From: Parabacteroides sp. PM6-13
Lineage (GTDB): Bacteria > Bacteroidota > Bacteroidia > Bacteroidales > Tannerellaceae
DNA: 64,000 nt
Direction: 5' to 3'
NCBI RefSeq assembly: GCF_029892605.1
Contig: NZ_JARXWF010000005.1
Coordinates: forward strand, 124,001-188,000
Positions 52,451 through 62,267 of the stretch are shown in pieces. The notes under the pieces are model-generated. The model saw nothing but the letters and a program-made list of their open reading frames with translations. It was not told where the DNA came from and did not search any database. Position 1 is the stretch's first letter. Each line of letters begins with the position of its first letter. The position numbers and the translations under genes are program-made.

Positions 52451-52615
52451 TCCTATTTAATCAACCTTAACCACAGAAAAGCCATAACCGGGGTATTCGC
52501 CAATATTTTAACAAAAAATAGGATATAAAACGCATCAAGTTAAATTATAAAAACGACATTTGTTAATTTTAATTTGCGTAATACACACACGATGTGTTGC
52601 AACAAGTCAATATGT

Positions 52616-53332
52616 ATGAAGAAACAACTTCTTTTATGCTCGGCAATCGCGCTGTTTATTGCCGGCTCAGTAAACGCCCAAACGACCACGACCCGACCGG
52701 TCGAGGAGGAGACAATCCTGACGTATCAACAAGCCCTGGGCGATTTCGCGATTCCCTATAACGGGAAAGAAGAAAGCGCGTACCAGCTAAACCCGACCAA
52801 CCACCCCTATTGGCAAACGTCCGAATTTATTGTGGGTGATTTGTGGTATAATCATATATTATACAAGCAGGTCGCTATGCGTTTGAACATACACCGGGAC
52901 GAATTGGTGGTGTTGATGCCGGGCAAACCGTTTAATATTGTATTGGAAAAGGAGAAATTCAACCGGGCGGTATTGCATGGCCAGACCATCATCCCATCAC
53001 AGACCGATCTGTTGAAAAATGCCCCTTCCGGCGACTACCATATCCTGTTGCACGAAGGTCTGTTCCCGATAATCAAGAGCTATTTTGTTTCGCTGGAAGA
53101 AAAGATTGCCGACCGGGTGCTTGAACACACCTTCCGGGTGAGCGAAAAAATATATGTCTGTAAAGAGGGCACTTGCCATCCGGTGGCGAAGAAGAGCTCT
53201 CTACTCAAACTCTTCCCCGACAAGAAAAAAGAGCTGGAGACATATATTAAACAACATAAACTGAAGTTTAATAAGAAAAAGCGGGAGGAGTCGATTGTGC
53301 AAGTTGTAAACTATTATGAAACTATTTTGTAA
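52616..53332 (+). CDS. exported protein preceding a TonB receptor, unknown function
   Basis: A 238-residue exported protein starting MKKQLLL with a signal peptide (SAIALFIAGSVNAQ). The mature protein ends in a helical, lysine-rich segment (LFPDKKKELETYIKQHKLKF then REESIVQVVNYYETIL) that I have seen in Bacteroidetes proteins encoded beside TonB-dependent receptors; no enzyme motif is visible. The frame is open from 52574 but the ATG at 52616 gives the signal peptide. Its stop overlaps the receptor start by 1 nt (TAATG), so the two are translationally coupled. Confidence 0.75.
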   Translation: MKKQLLLCSAIALFIAGSVNAQTTTTRPVEEETILTYQQALGDFAIPYNGKEESAYQLNPTNHPYWQTSEFIVGDLWYNHILYKQVAMRLNIHRDELVVLMPGKPFNIVLEKEKFNRAVLHGQTIIPSQTDLLKNAPSGDYHILLHEGLFPIIKSYFVSLEEKIADRVLEHTFRVSEKIYVCKEGTCHPVAKKSSLLKLFPDKKKELETYIKQHKLKFNKKKREESIVQVVNYYETIL

Positions 53333-56076
53333 TGAAGAGATCACGAATATTAGCGATAGCATTACTCGCTTTTTGCTGGATGAGCGGAGAGGCTCAACAA
53401 AAGATCAGTATCCGGGAAAAGAATATAGAACCGGAAAGGTTATTTCAAACGATAGAACAACAAAGTGGATATATGATCTATTGCAACCTGGCGGAGATGG
53501 ATTCGCTGTTGCTCTCGGTGGATATGACGGAGTCGTCCCCGGAAGAGATTCTGAAGAAAGCCTTTGAAGCGACCGACTACAAGGTGTCTTCGTATGGTGA
53601 TAAATACCTGTTCGTATTAAAAGACAGGGAGCTGATCACCGAATTGTCGGAAGATTATTTCGACAGACGCAAAACGTATAGTACGACTTCGGACAACTAC
53701 CTGTTAAGCCCATTGGAGCAGAAAGCCACGTCCGAGAATAAACTATATACGATTGGTGACGAACGCTCTACCGATGTTCCGGAAAAGATACAACTAACGG
53801 GTATCATGACGGATTTCCGAACGGGAGAACCTATTATCGGCGCGGTGATCTATACCGAAAAAACACTGATTGCCGCTACGACCGACGCCTTTGGTTTTTA
53901 TTCGCTTCAACTGCCTCCCGGCCACCATCGCTTATTGATCCGGGGTATTGGCCTGAAAGACACGCAGCGTCAGGTGGCTATCTATAATAATGGGAAACTG
54001 GATATTGAACTGGAAGAAGAGGTCTACTCGCTGAAAGAGGTGATTGTCACCTCCGAACGCCTGGCGCGTGTTCAAAGCACGAAGCTGGGTGTAGAGAGGA
54101 TCCAGATAAAAGATATCAAAAACATCCCGACCGCCTTTGGGGAGGTCGATGTGATCAAAGTGGTGATGATGCTTCCGGGCGTAAAGGCTGTCGGAGAGGC
54201 ATCCAGCGGTTTTAATGTGCGCGGAGGCTCAACGGATCAGAACCTGATCCTGTTTAACGACGGAACGATTTATAACCCGACCCACCTGTTCGGTTTCTTC
54301 TCGGCGTTTAACCCCGACCTGGTGAAGGAGATCGAACTGTATAAGAGCTCTATTCCTGCAAAATACGGGGGACGTATCTCTTCGGTATTGGAGATAAACG
54401 GTAGAGAGGGAAACAAGAAAGAGCTGACCGGACAGGTAAGCCTGGGACTCTTGACCAGCCGGGCGACCATAGAAGGGCCTATCGGTAAGAAGACCTCGTT
54501 TATCCTGGGCGGTAGAACCACCTATTCGGACTGGATTCTGAAGAAGCTGCCGGAGAAGAGCGGATATAATAATGGACGTGCCGGATTTTATGACCTGAAC
54601 GCGATTATAGATCATAAATTCTCAGAAAACGACAACCTCTACCTAAGCGGTTATTACAGCCATGACCGTTTCAACTTCGATGAAGACGAACGGTATGGGT
54701 ATGGGAATATGAATTTCTCCGCCAAATGGCGACATATCTACAACGATAAATTGACAAGCACGCTCACCGGAGGTTATGACCACTACAGCTACGAGACGGA
54801 GACGAATGAGACTCCGACAAACGCTTATCGCTTAGACTTCGGTATAAACCAAGGATTCCTGAAGATGGATTTCACCTCTTATCTGACCGAGAAACATACG
54901 TTGGACTACGGGCTGAGCGGCATTTTGTATGTGCTTAACCCGGGCAAATATGGGCCGAACGCGGATGAGTCGTTGGTGATTTTAGACAAGATGCAGGAAG
55001 AGCACGCGTTGGAAACGGCTATCTACCTGGCCGACAGATGGAGCATTACGCCGGAGTTCTCACTCGATTTAGGCGTACGCTATTCGATGTTTAACGCGAT
55101 GGGACCACGGACATACAACCTCTATGACCCGACGAAACTACCGGATATGTCGTCTATCGTAGACACCAAGACGGTGGATGGCTGGAAGGGGTTCAAAACA
55201 TACCACGCGCCTGAGTTCCGTCTATCGGCGCGGTACGCGTTCCGTTCGGACTTCTCCGTAAAGCTGGGTGCCAATACCCTGCAGCAATACATTCACAAGC
55301 TGTCGAATACGACCATTATGTCGCCCACCGATACCTGGAAGCTGAGCGATGAGAATATCCGTCCGCAAAAAGGATTACAGGTGGCTGCCGGTATCTATAA
55401 GAACTTCTCCGACAATACGATCGAGACATCGATCGAAGGATATTATAAAACTATGAAAGACTACCTCGACTATCGTAGCGGTGCTCAACTGATCATGAAC
55501 CATCATATTGAAACAGACGTGATGAGTACAGAGGGGAAGGCCTACGGCGTTGAGTTGATGATAAAGAAGACACAAGGGAAATTGAATGGCTGGATCAGCT
55601 ATGCTTTCTCGCGCACCCTGTTGCGACAGAATGACTCACGGGTTGAGAAGCCCATCAATAACGGCGACTGGTATCCGGCGGATTATGACAAACCGCATGA
55701 GTTCAAGTTCGCGGGGAATTACAAATTCACACAGCGCTATAGCGTTTCGTTGAATTGCGATTATAGCACGGGGCGTCCGATTACGCTGCCTACCTCTAAG
55801 TATCAATACGCGGGAGGAGAGTTTGCCTATTATTCAGACAGAAATCAATACCGCATACCCGACTTCTTCCGCATGGACCTGGCTATCAATATTGAGCCAA
55901 GCCACCATTTAACGCTATTGACTCATAGCACGATTTCTCTGGGGGTCTACAACCTCACCGGTCGGAAGAATGCCTATTCGGTTTATTATGTAGCTGAAAA
56001 CGGCAAACTAAAAGGATATAAAATGGCGATATTCGGTTCGCCCATCCCTTATATCTCTTACAATATAAAATTTTAA
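53332..56076 (+). CDS. STN-domain TonB-dependent outer-membrane receptor
   Basis: A 914-residue receptor. After the signal peptide (LAIALLAFCWMSGEAQ) comes an STN/secretin domain (ISIREKNIEPERLFQTIEQQ), a CarboxypepD_reg-like domain (LTGIMTDFRTGEPIIGAVIY), a plug (VEVIKVVMMLPGVKAVGEAS-like region: FGEVDVIKVVMMLPGVKAVG; GFNVRGGSTDQNLILFNDG) and a long barrel ending FGSPIPYISYNIKF. STN receptors usually transduce to an anti-sigma/ECF pair, but no FecI/FecR gene is adjacent. It is followed by two DUF4249 genes and an MG2-like gene, so its ligand may be a peptide or protein rather than a glycan (inference). Confidence 0.93.
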   Translation: MKRSRILAIALLAFCWMSGEAQQKISIREKNIEPERLFQTIEQQSGYMIYCNLAEMDSLLLSVDMTESSPEEILKKAFEATDYKVSSYGDKYLFVLKDRELITELSEDYFDRRKTYSTTSDNYLLSPLEQKATSENKLYTIGDERSTDVPEKIQLTGIMTDFRTGEPIIGAVIYTEKTLIAATTDAFGFYSLQLPPGHHRLLIRGIGLKDTQRQVAIYNNGKLDIELEEEVYSLKEVIVTSERLARVQSTKLGVERIQIKDIKNIPTAFGEVDVIKVVMMLPGVKAVGEASSGFNVRGGSTDQNLILFNDGTIYNPTHLFGFFSAFNPDLVKEIELYKSSIPAKYGGRISSVLEINGREGNKKELTGQVSLGLLTSRATIEGPIGKKTSFILGGRTTYSDWILKKLPEKSGYNNGRAGFYDLNAIIDHKFSENDNLYLSGYYSHDRFNFDEDERYGYGNMNFSAKWRHIYNDKLTSTLTGGYDHYSYETETNETPTNAYRLDFGINQGFLKMDFTSYLTEKHTLDYGLSGILYVLNPGKYGPNADESLVILDKMQEEHALETAIYLADRWSITPEFSLDLGVRYSMFNAMGPRTYNLYDPTKLPDMSSIVDTKTVDGWKGFKTYHAPEFRLSARYAFRSDFSVKLGANTLQQYIHKLSNTTIMSPTDTWKLSDENIRPQKGLQVAAGIYKNFSDNTIETSIEGYYKTMKDYLDYRSGAQLIMNHHIETDVMSTEGKAYGVELMIKKTQGKLNGWISYAFSRTLLRQNDSRVEKPINNGDWYPADYDKPHEFKFAGNYKFTQRYSVSLNCDYSTGRPITLPTSKYQYAGGEFAYYSDRNQYRIPDFFRMDLAINIEPSHHLTLLTHSTISLGVYNLTGRKNAYSVYYVAENGKLKGYKMAIFGSPIPYISYNIKF

Positions 56077-56089
56077 CAAACCAGTTGAC

Positions 56090-57238
56090 ATGAAGCTTTT
56101 ATTCAAAAATATACTGACGATCGCTCTCTTGGCGATGCTGCTGGAGGGGTGTATCGAGCCTTATGAACCCAAAAACATCATACCGACATCCGGGCTTCTG
56201 GTGGTCGAAGGGATGTTGTTAGAAGATGCGCCGACGGTGGTCAAGCTAAGCCGCACGATCCCGTTAGATCAGAAAAACTACCAGCCGGTGACCGCCGATG
56301 TTGCTATCGTGAACACCCAAGGAAAGAGTATATCACTCTCTGCCTCTAATGTGACCGGCACCTATACGTTGGATACCGATTTCACCTTTGAAGAGGGAGA
56401 ACAATATGCCCTGGACATTCGTATCGGCTCCGAACATTATCAATCAGCGTTTGTCACTCCGGTCTATACGCCGGAGATCGACAGCTTAAGCTATGAGTAT
56501 TCCAAAGAGGACGTAGAGGTGAAAATCAACGTAACCACCCACGACCCGGCCAATAAGCAACATTATTACCGATGGTCATTCGAAGAAGACTGGGAGGTAA
56601 GAAGCACATATAGAGCGACAGCCAGGTGGGATCCCATAGAGAAAAAGCTCATCACCGACATGGATTTAAGCTCATCGAACAACCGGTATTATTGCTGGAG
56701 TAAAGATGTCTCCAAGACATTTATCCTGGGTAATTCAGAGCGTTTATCCGATGCCGTCATAAAGGATAAGACGTTGCATACGATAAAAGGAAGAGGATAT
56801 CGCTTTAGTAGCCTGTACAGTATCCTTGTCAAGCAGTATGGGATTCCCTTTGATGCCTATAACTATTACCGTAACCTGCAAAGAAACATCGACGAAACCG
56901 GAAGCATATTTGCCCCTCAGCCGACAGAAATGGCGGGTAATATATCCTGTATAACAAATCCAGACACCCCGGTAATCGGCTTTTTTGCTGCTTCGGTTGA
57001 AACGAGAAAACGCTTATATATATCGGAGAATGAAGTCTATTTGCCACCCATATTAGATTGCGAGGTACCGGAAGATGTCTATTTTGTCTCTTTTGAGGAC
57101 GCGTATAAGAAAGGGTATGGACTGGATCTCTATATGCCACCGATAGATATAACATATGCCCGTTTGCGTTGTGTCGATTGTATAGAAGCGGGCGGCACAA
57201 AAAACAGACCTGATTTCTGGCCGAACAATCATTATTAA
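56090..57238 (+). CDS. DUF4249-family outer-membrane lipoprotein 1
   Basis: A 382-residue lipoprotein with lipobox LLEGC (Cys21). DUF4249 proteins have an Ig-like N-terminal domain and sit next to TonB receptors in Bacteroidetes. Visible segments include TSGLLVVEGMLLEDAPTVVK and a C-terminal RLRCVDCIEAGGTKNRPDFW. It starts 13 nt after the receptor gene. The next gene is a close paralogue. Function is unknown; a ligand-binding lid for the receptor is an inference. Confidence 0.88.
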   Translation: MKLLFKNILTIALLAMLLEGCIEPYEPKNIIPTSGLLVVEGMLLEDAPTVVKLSRTIPLDQKNYQPVTADVAIVNTQGKSISLSASNVTGTYTLDTDFTFEEGEQYALDIRIGSEHYQSAFVTPVYTPEIDSLSYEYSKEDVEVKINVTTHDPANKQHYYRWSFEEDWEVRSTYRATARWDPIEKKLITDMDLSSSNNRYYCWSKDVSKTFILGNSERLSDAVIKDKTLHTIKGRGYRFSSLYSILVKQYGIPFDAYNYYRNLQRNIDETGSIFAPQPTEMAGNISCITNPDTPVIGFFAASVETRKRLYISENEVYLPPILDCEVPEDVYFVSFEDAYKKGYGLDLYMPPIDITYARLRCVDCIEAGGTKNRPDFWPNNHY

Positions 57239-57252
57239 ACCAGGCGTCTAAT

Positions 57253-58392
57253 ATGAAAATCGTGAATTTTTCAGGCATTCTTTTATTGATTCTACTAATA
57301 GGCTGTATCGAACCTTACGAGCCGAAGAATGTAGAATCGACCACCGGTGTCCTGGTGGTAGAAGGGATGTTATTGGAATACGCGCCGACCCGGATTAAGC
57401 TAAGCCGCACGATCGAGTTAGATCAGGATATCTACCACCCGGTGACTGCCGATGTATCTATCCTAAGCACCCAAGGGAAGAATATGCCGCTCGCGGCTTC
57501 TGAAGAGAAAGGCATCTATCTGTTGGATACCGGTTTCACCTTTGAAGAGGGAGAACAATACGCCCTGGAGATCCGGGACGGCTCGGAGCTTTACCGGTCT
57601 GACTTTGTCACGCCTGTATATACGCCGGATATAGATAGTGTCAGTTATGTCTATTCGCCAGAGGATGTGGAGGTGAAAATCAACGTAACCACCCACGACC
57701 CGGCGAATAAGCAGCATTATTACCAATGGGCCTATGAAGAAGACTGGGAGATGCGAGTCGATTATATCGTGACAACCCGATGGGATCCCGTAGAGGAAAA
57801 ATTAATCGAAGACATGGATTTATACACATCGGACAACCGATATTATTGCTGGAATAAGGATCACTCCAAAGCCTTTATCCTGGGCAACTCCGATCGCTTG
57901 TCCGACGCGCTCATCAAAGACAAGACATTGCTTACGATAGAGGGAAGAGGCTATCGCTTCACTAGCCTGTACAGTATCCTGGTCAAACAATATGCTCTTT
58001 CACCGGAAGCCTATGATTATTTCCGTAATCTGCAAAAAAACATCGACGATACCGGTAGTATTTTCGCGCCTCAGCCAACAGAGATGAAGGGAAATATTGC
58101 CTGCATAACGAACCCGGAGCGCCCGACAATCGGTTATTTTGCCGCTTCTGTAGAGAAGAGAGAACGTTTGTATATCCCCGCCCATGAGGTTCTTTTACCC
58201 CCTATATTAGATTGTTCCGTACCCTCGGACGAGGTGTTTTTCTCTTTTGCCGACGCCTATTCGAAAGGATTTGGCATAAAGGTCTATATACCGGAGGTAG
58301 AGCTCACTTATGCCCGCTTGCGTTGTGTCGATTGTACGGAAGCCGGTGGCACAAAAAACAGGCCTGATTTCTGGCCTACGAATCATTATTAA
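57253..58392 (+). CDS. DUF4249-family outer-membrane lipoprotein 2
   Basis: A 379-residue paralogue of the preceding gene with lipobox LLIGC and the same layout (TTGVLVVEGMLLEYAPTRIK; RLRCVDCTEAGGTKNRPDFW). A 57-nt stretch is nearly identical in the two genes (56519-56575 and 57673-57729), so the duplication is recent or kept by gene conversion. Differences concentrate in loops, which could reflect different ligand faces. Gap to the first copy 14 nt. Confidence 0.88.
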   Translation: MKIVNFSGILLLILLIGCIEPYEPKNVESTTGVLVVEGMLLEYAPTRIKLSRTIELDQDIYHPVTADVSILSTQGKNMPLAASEEKGIYLLDTGFTFEEGEQYALEIRDGSELYRSDFVTPVYTPDIDSVSYVYSPEDVEVKINVTTHDPANKQHYYQWAYEEDWEMRVDYIVTTRWDPVEEKLIEDMDLYTSDNRYYCWNKDHSKAFILGNSDRLSDALIKDKTLLTIEGRGYRFTSLYSILVKQYALSPEAYDYFRNLQKNIDDTGSIFAPQPTEMKGNIACITNPERPTIGYFAASVEKRERLYIPAHEVLLPPILDCSVPSDEVFFSFADAYSKGFGIKVYIPEVELTYARLRCVDCTEAGGTKNRPDFWPTNHY

Positions 58393-58409
58393 GCATAAAA
58401 ACAGATGTT

Positions 58410-60071
58410 ATGAAGAAATACAGTATCCTTTTGGTTTTCGTTTTATGGGTGAGTACGCTGTTCGCGGAAACGCGTGAACGGGTTTATTTGCAGACCGACA
58501 AACAGCTTTATATGGCAGGCGAGTTGTTGTGGATGAAAATGTTTACAACAGATATGGATGGCCGGTTACAGGACTTCAGTAAGATCGGTTATGTGGAGCT
58601 GGTAACCGATTCGTTGTCGGAAGTGCAGGTGAAGCTCGATATCCGGGATGGCGCCGGTGCCGGATGGATGGAGCTGTCGCCCATGCTGTCGACAGGCTAT
58701 TACCGCTTAATAGCCTATACCCGCCATATGCGAAACGAAGGAAACGAGGTTTTCTTTGAAAAGACAATAGGGATTATTAATCCGTATATGAGAGATGAGA
58801 ATACGGTGGTCGTTGAAGAAGAGGGTGAAACAGAAAAAACAGATAAACGGTTGATCGCTAACGGATCATTATCCACCAATCGCATTTCGTATGGCAAACG
58901 GGAAAAAGGCGAATTAACCATCACCAACTTACCGGCCGAGGATCTGTCGATGGTGGTATCGATAGCCGGCATAGATCCTTTATTTGACTCTTCGTCTTCT
59001 ATGGCTGATTGGAAAATAGCTTTGCGGAATGTGCCTCGCAACACATTGCAAAAGGAGTTCCTGCCGGAATATGAGGGAGCCATCATCGAAGGACGCGTTA
59101 TAGATCAGGCGACAAACGAACAAGTACCAGGCGAACTGCTTGCTCCCCTACTCTCTTTCCCCGGAAAAGATATTCAGGTTTACGGTGGCAAGGTAGACGA
59201 AAAGGGAAAGGTATCATTCCATACACATCGGATTACCGGAAAGAAAGAAGTAGCTACGGTAGCCTCTTCCTTCTCTACTAAGCAATATCAGATTGACCTG
59301 CTTTCGCCTTTTGCCATCCATCAAAAGAAGGAGCATCCCTCTTTGTTGATAAACAGTCTCTGGCATGACTACCTGGAGGAACGGAGCCTGGGTGTACAGA
59401 TCACGGAAGCCTATACCGCCGATTCGCTGAGCCGGGTGGAGAAGCTACCTCCCTATTTCAATTATAAGCCATACAAAGAATATCTCCTGGATGAATATAC
59501 CCGTTTCCAATTTATGGAAGACCTCTTTGTGGAGTTCATCCTGGCAGCTCGCATTCGTAAAACGGGTGATACGAAGACATTCAACCTCCTGACAGAGAGA
59601 ATGGATCGGTTTGCGACAGGGCAGACACTGGTATTGCTTGATAATATTCCGGTAGTGGATCACAACCTGCTTGTCGACTATAATCCATTGCATATCCGCA
59701 AGGTCGATCTCTACCTGGGACGCTATCTCTTTGGCGGGCAGATCTGTGAAGGAATCATCGCTTTTTGGTCTTATAATTATAACTATCCGGGTATCACCTT
59801 CGGTGAATCGACCCGCATCTTCGATTACGAAGGCAGCCAGGCGTATCGCTATTTCTATGCTCCCAAGTACGATCAGCAGGAGGTTTCCGAACGCATGCCC
59901 GACTTCCGGCATACCCTATTGTGGGAACCCGCTTTGCAGAGTGAAGCGAAAAAGGAAATCACATTGCCTTTCTACACCTCCGATGTGCCGGGCAAATACC
60001 TGGTGACGGTAGAGGGAATAAGCAAAGAGGGCACGGTATACACCGCGACACATACCCTGGAAGTAAAATAA
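58410..60071 (+). CDS. exported MG2-like (alpha-2-macroglobulin-type) protein
   Basis: A 553-residue exported protein with signal peptide (LVFVLWVSTLFAE) followed by a macroglobulin-type MG2 domain (RVYLQTDKQLYMAGELLWMK), a pattern common to Bacteroidetes proteins encoded with TonB receptors. No thioester motif is present, so it is not a functional protease trap. The C-terminal third is beta-rich. It lies 17 nt after the second DUF4249 gene and is last in the locus; a terminator overlapping nadD lies 21 nt beyond. Confidence 0.8.
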   Translation: MKKYSILLVFVLWVSTLFAETRERVYLQTDKQLYMAGELLWMKMFTTDMDGRLQDFSKIGYVELVTDSLSEVQVKLDIRDGAGAGWMELSPMLSTGYYRLIAYTRHMRNEGNEVFFEKTIGIINPYMRDENTVVVEEEGETEKTDKRLIANGSLSTNRISYGKREKGELTITNLPAEDLSMVVSIAGIDPLFDSSSSMADWKIALRNVPRNTLQKEFLPEYEGAIIEGRVIDQATNEQVPGELLAPLLSFPGKDIQVYGGKVDEKGKVSFHTHRITGKKEVATVASSFSTKQYQIDLLSPFAIHQKKEHPSLLINSLWHDYLEERSLGVQITEAYTADSLSRVEKLPPYFNYKPYKEYLLDEYTRFQFMEDLFVEFILAARIRKTGDTKTFNLLTERMDRFATGQTLVLLDNIPVVDHNLLVDYNPLHIRKVDLYLGRYLFGGQICEGIIAFWSYNYNYPGITFGESTRIFDYEGSQAYRYFYAPKYDQQEVSERMPDFRHTLLWEPALQSEAKKEITLPFYTSDVPGKYLVTVEGISKEGTVYTATHTLEVK

Positions 60072-60081
60072 GAGAGAGAAT

Positions 60082-60639
60082 TTATAAGAAATAAGGACGT
60101 ACGGCCTCAGGAAGGAAAAAGCGTACGTCCTTCCCTTTTTGGAAGGATTGACGAATAAAGGTAGATGATATCTCCAGCAGGGGTGCCTCTACCTTTTTTA
60201 TATGGGGGTACCGCGCCGGAATAACCACCTCATAACCCAACCGGGGATAGACCAAGATAGGGAAATCGCGCAATAACGCCTCGCTTTCTTTCCAACGATG
60301 GATATTAGTCCAGTTATCGGCTCCCATGATAAAATGGAAAGAGCGCTCAGGATGTTGCCTCCGTAAGGAACGAAGCGTGTCGATCGTATAGGTAGGACGA
60401 GGCAGATGGAATTCAAAGTCACTGGCGAAAAAGGCCGGATAGTCTCGCGTAGCGGCTTTTGCCATCTCCAGGCGAAGAGCATCATCTATCAATTCACTCC
60501 GCTCTTTCAACGGGTTCTGTGGGGTGATAAGAAACCATATCTCTTCCAGCTCTTCAAACTCACACAGCCAGTTGGCAAGCGCCAGGTGTCCGATATGTAT
60601 CGGATTGAAAGAACCGGAAAAGATACCTGTGCGGATCAT
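60082..60639 (-). CDS. nadD: nicotinate-nucleotide adenylyltransferase
   Basis: A 185-residue NadD with nucleotidyltransferase motif [14 protein letters not shown] and C-terminal [10 protein letters not shown]. It joins NaMN and ATP in NAD synthesis. The start codon overlaps the gmk stop by 4 nt (ATGA). The 3' end of the gene contains a hairpin that may terminate the converging MG2 transcript. Confidence 0.96.
   Translation of the reverse strand: MIRTGIFSGSFNPIHIGHLALANWLCEFEELEEIWFLITPQNPLKERSELIDDALRLEMAKAATRDYPAFFASDFEFHLPRPTYTIDTLRSLRRQHPERSFHFIMGADNWTNIHRWKESEALLRDFPILVYPRLGYEVVIPARYPHIKKVEAPLLEISSTFIRQSFQKGKDVRFFLPEAVRPYFL
60093..60132 (+). terminator. terminator of the MG2-like gene inside nadD 3' end
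   Basis: AAGGACGTAC (60093-60102) and GTACGTCCTT (60123-60132) form a perfect 10-bp stem with a 20-nt loop, followed on the plus strand by CCCTTTTT. It lies within the last codons of nadD, so the coding sequence doubles as a terminator for the converging operon. Confidence 0.65.
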
Positions 60640-61205
60640 TCGTTTACAAAGTTTTTGATAATGCGGTAGGCCTCTTCTTGCGCCTGTTTCAAGTCGTCAT
60701 TGACAACAACGACATCGAACTGGGGCGCGAAGCTTAATTCAAACTGCGCTTTAGCAACGCGGTTTTCGATTGTTTCCGGGCTATCTGTGCCTCTTGATTC
60801 CAACCGACGGCGCAACTCATCGATATGCGGCGGTTGAATAAAGATGGATAAGGCCTCGTCGCCGTATTGCTTTTTGATATTGCATCCGCCGACCACGTCT
60901 ACATCGAATATCACATTGTCGCCATCCGATAGAATACGTTCCACCTCGCTGCGCAAGGTGCCGTAAAACTTATCCGTATACACCTCTTCATATTCCAGGA
61001 ATTCTCCCTTCTCGATCGATAAGCGGAAGGCATCGGGCGTCATGAAGTAATACTCTACCCCATGCTTTTCCTCCCCCCGCGGATCGCGGCTGGTGGCTGA
61101 GATAGAGAAACGCAAACGAAGCTCTTCGTGTTGAAGCAGGTAGTTAATGATGGTAGACTTACCCGAGCCCGATGGGGCTGAAAATATAATTAGCTTGCCA
61201 GTCAT
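60636..61205 (-). CDS. gmk: guanylate kinase
   Basis: A 189-residue GMP kinase. Walker A is [10 protein letters not shown]; the GMP site shows [20 protein letters not shown] and [25 protein letters not shown] is also typical. It phosphorylates GMP to GDP. It runs into nadD with a 4-nt overlap and follows yicC after a 73-nt gap. Confidence 0.97.
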   Translation of the reverse strand: MTGKLIIFSAPSGSGKSTIINYLLQHEELRLRFSISATSRDPRGEEKHGVEYYFMTPDAFRLSIEKGEFLEYEEVYTDKFYGTLRSEVERILSDGDNVIFDVDVVGGCNIKKQYGDEALSIFIQPPHIDELRRRLESRGTDSPETIENRVAKAQFELSFAPQFDVVVVNDDLKQAQEEAYRIIKNFVNE

Positions 61206-61278
61206 TTGAATGAAGAATGAAGAGTTAAAAATTAAAAATTGCTTAGCAGGGCATCAATTATCAACTATCAATTATCAA
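61206..61278. repeat. AT-rich short repeats between yicC and gmk
   Basis: Imperfect copies of TCAATTATCAA-type units and GAATGAAGAATGAAGAG, in the style of the other junction repeats in this window. No gene fits. Confidence 0.5.
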
Positions 61279-62151
61279 TTAAAGCACGTTCAATATCTGC
61301 TCCTTGATCTGTTCCAGTTCGTCTTTCATCTGCACCACGATCTGTTGCATCTCCGCATGATTGCTTTTAGAACCCAAGGTATTGATCTCACGTCCTATCT
61401 CCTGCGCGATAAAGCCAAGCTTCTTGCCTTGCCCATTACCCTCGCGGATCGTTTTCAGGAAGTAGCTTAAATGATTCCGAAGGCGGGTCTTTTCTTCGTT
61501 GATATCCAGTTTCTCGATGTAGAAGATCATCTCCTGTTCAAAGCGGTTTTTGTCATAATCTTTTTCGACCACCTTTTCCAGGTTTTCCATGATACGCGCC
61601 TTGATCTTTTCAATGCGTTCGCCTTCATACTTCTCTACCTCCGAAACCAATAGGCCGATATTGCCAATCTTCTTTTCAAACAGATTAAACAACATTTCAC
61701 CCTCTTGCATACGAAACTCCTGCAACTGCTTGATAGCCGCTTTCACCGTGTCCAGGATCACAGCCCATTCCGCCTCATCCAATTCCGTAATCTCGGACTT
61801 AATAGAGTCCGGCAACCGCAAGATCGACTGAAACCAGTCAGCAGGCTCAGCAATACCCAAAGTTTTCGATATCTCCTTTATCTGATTGTAATAGCTCTCT
61901 ACCGCTTGGAAATTAATACGTGTAGGAAGATCTTTCCCGATATATTCAATGAAAATATTAAATTCAACCTTTCCTCTTTCCAGCGATTGCAACAGAAGAG
62001 AGCGCATCTCCATCTCCTTTTCTTTATAGACAGACGGTATACGTGTCGACAGATCGAGTTGTTTGCTGTTTAACGCTTTTACCTCTACAGTTACTTTTTT
62101 GGAAGGGAGTTCGGCTGTAACCTTTCCGAACCCGGTCATGGATTGTATCAT
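61279..62151 (-). CDS. YicC-family endoribonuclease
   Basis: A 290-residue YicC protein (MIQSMTGFGKVTAELPSKKV at the start, RFEQEMIFYIEKLDINEEKT and GQGKKLGFIAQEIGREINTL later). YicC proteins are stress-related endoribonucleases with a conserved acidic C-terminal half. It is transcribed towards gmk. A -7 element (62169-62176) is 17 nt upstream. Confidence 0.94.
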   Translation of the reverse strand: MIQSMTGFGKVTAELPSKKVTVEVKALNSKQLDLSTRIPSVYKEKEMEMRSLLLQSLERGKVEFNIFIEYIGKDLPTRINFQAVESYYNQIKEISKTLGIAEPADWFQSILRLPDSIKSEITELDEAEWAVILDTVKAAIKQLQEFRMQEGEMLFNLFEKKIGNIGLLVSEVEKYEGERIEKIKARIMENLEKVVEKDYDKNRFEQEMIFYIEKLDINEEKTRLRNHLSYFLKTIREGNGQGKKLGFIAQEIGREINTLGSKSNHAEMQQIVVQMKDELEQIKEQILNVL

Positions 62152-62168
62152 GGTGCATAAAATTTATG

Positions 62169-62176
62169 CAAAAATA
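62169..62176 (-). promoter_or_regulatory. -7 promoter element of yicC
   Basis: TATTTTTG on the minus strand matches TAnnTTTG close to the yicC ATG. It lies in the 116-nt gap shared with the divergent tsaB promoter. Confidence 0.5.
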
Positions 62177-62218
62177 GGTTATTCTACCGATAGTTGCGTG
62201 CTAAAGCGTTTGTTTTTG

Positions 62219-62226
62219 TACTTTTG
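62219..62226 (+). promoter_or_regulatory. -7 promoter element of tsaB
   Basis: TACTTTTG matches TAnnTTTG 41 nt before the tsaB ATG. A TTG at 62194-62196 lies 22 nt upstream, slightly long for the -33 element. Confidence 0.5.
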
Positions 62227-62267
62227 CGTCTGTTTTAACCCATTGTTTGCAGCCAAAAGAAATATTT

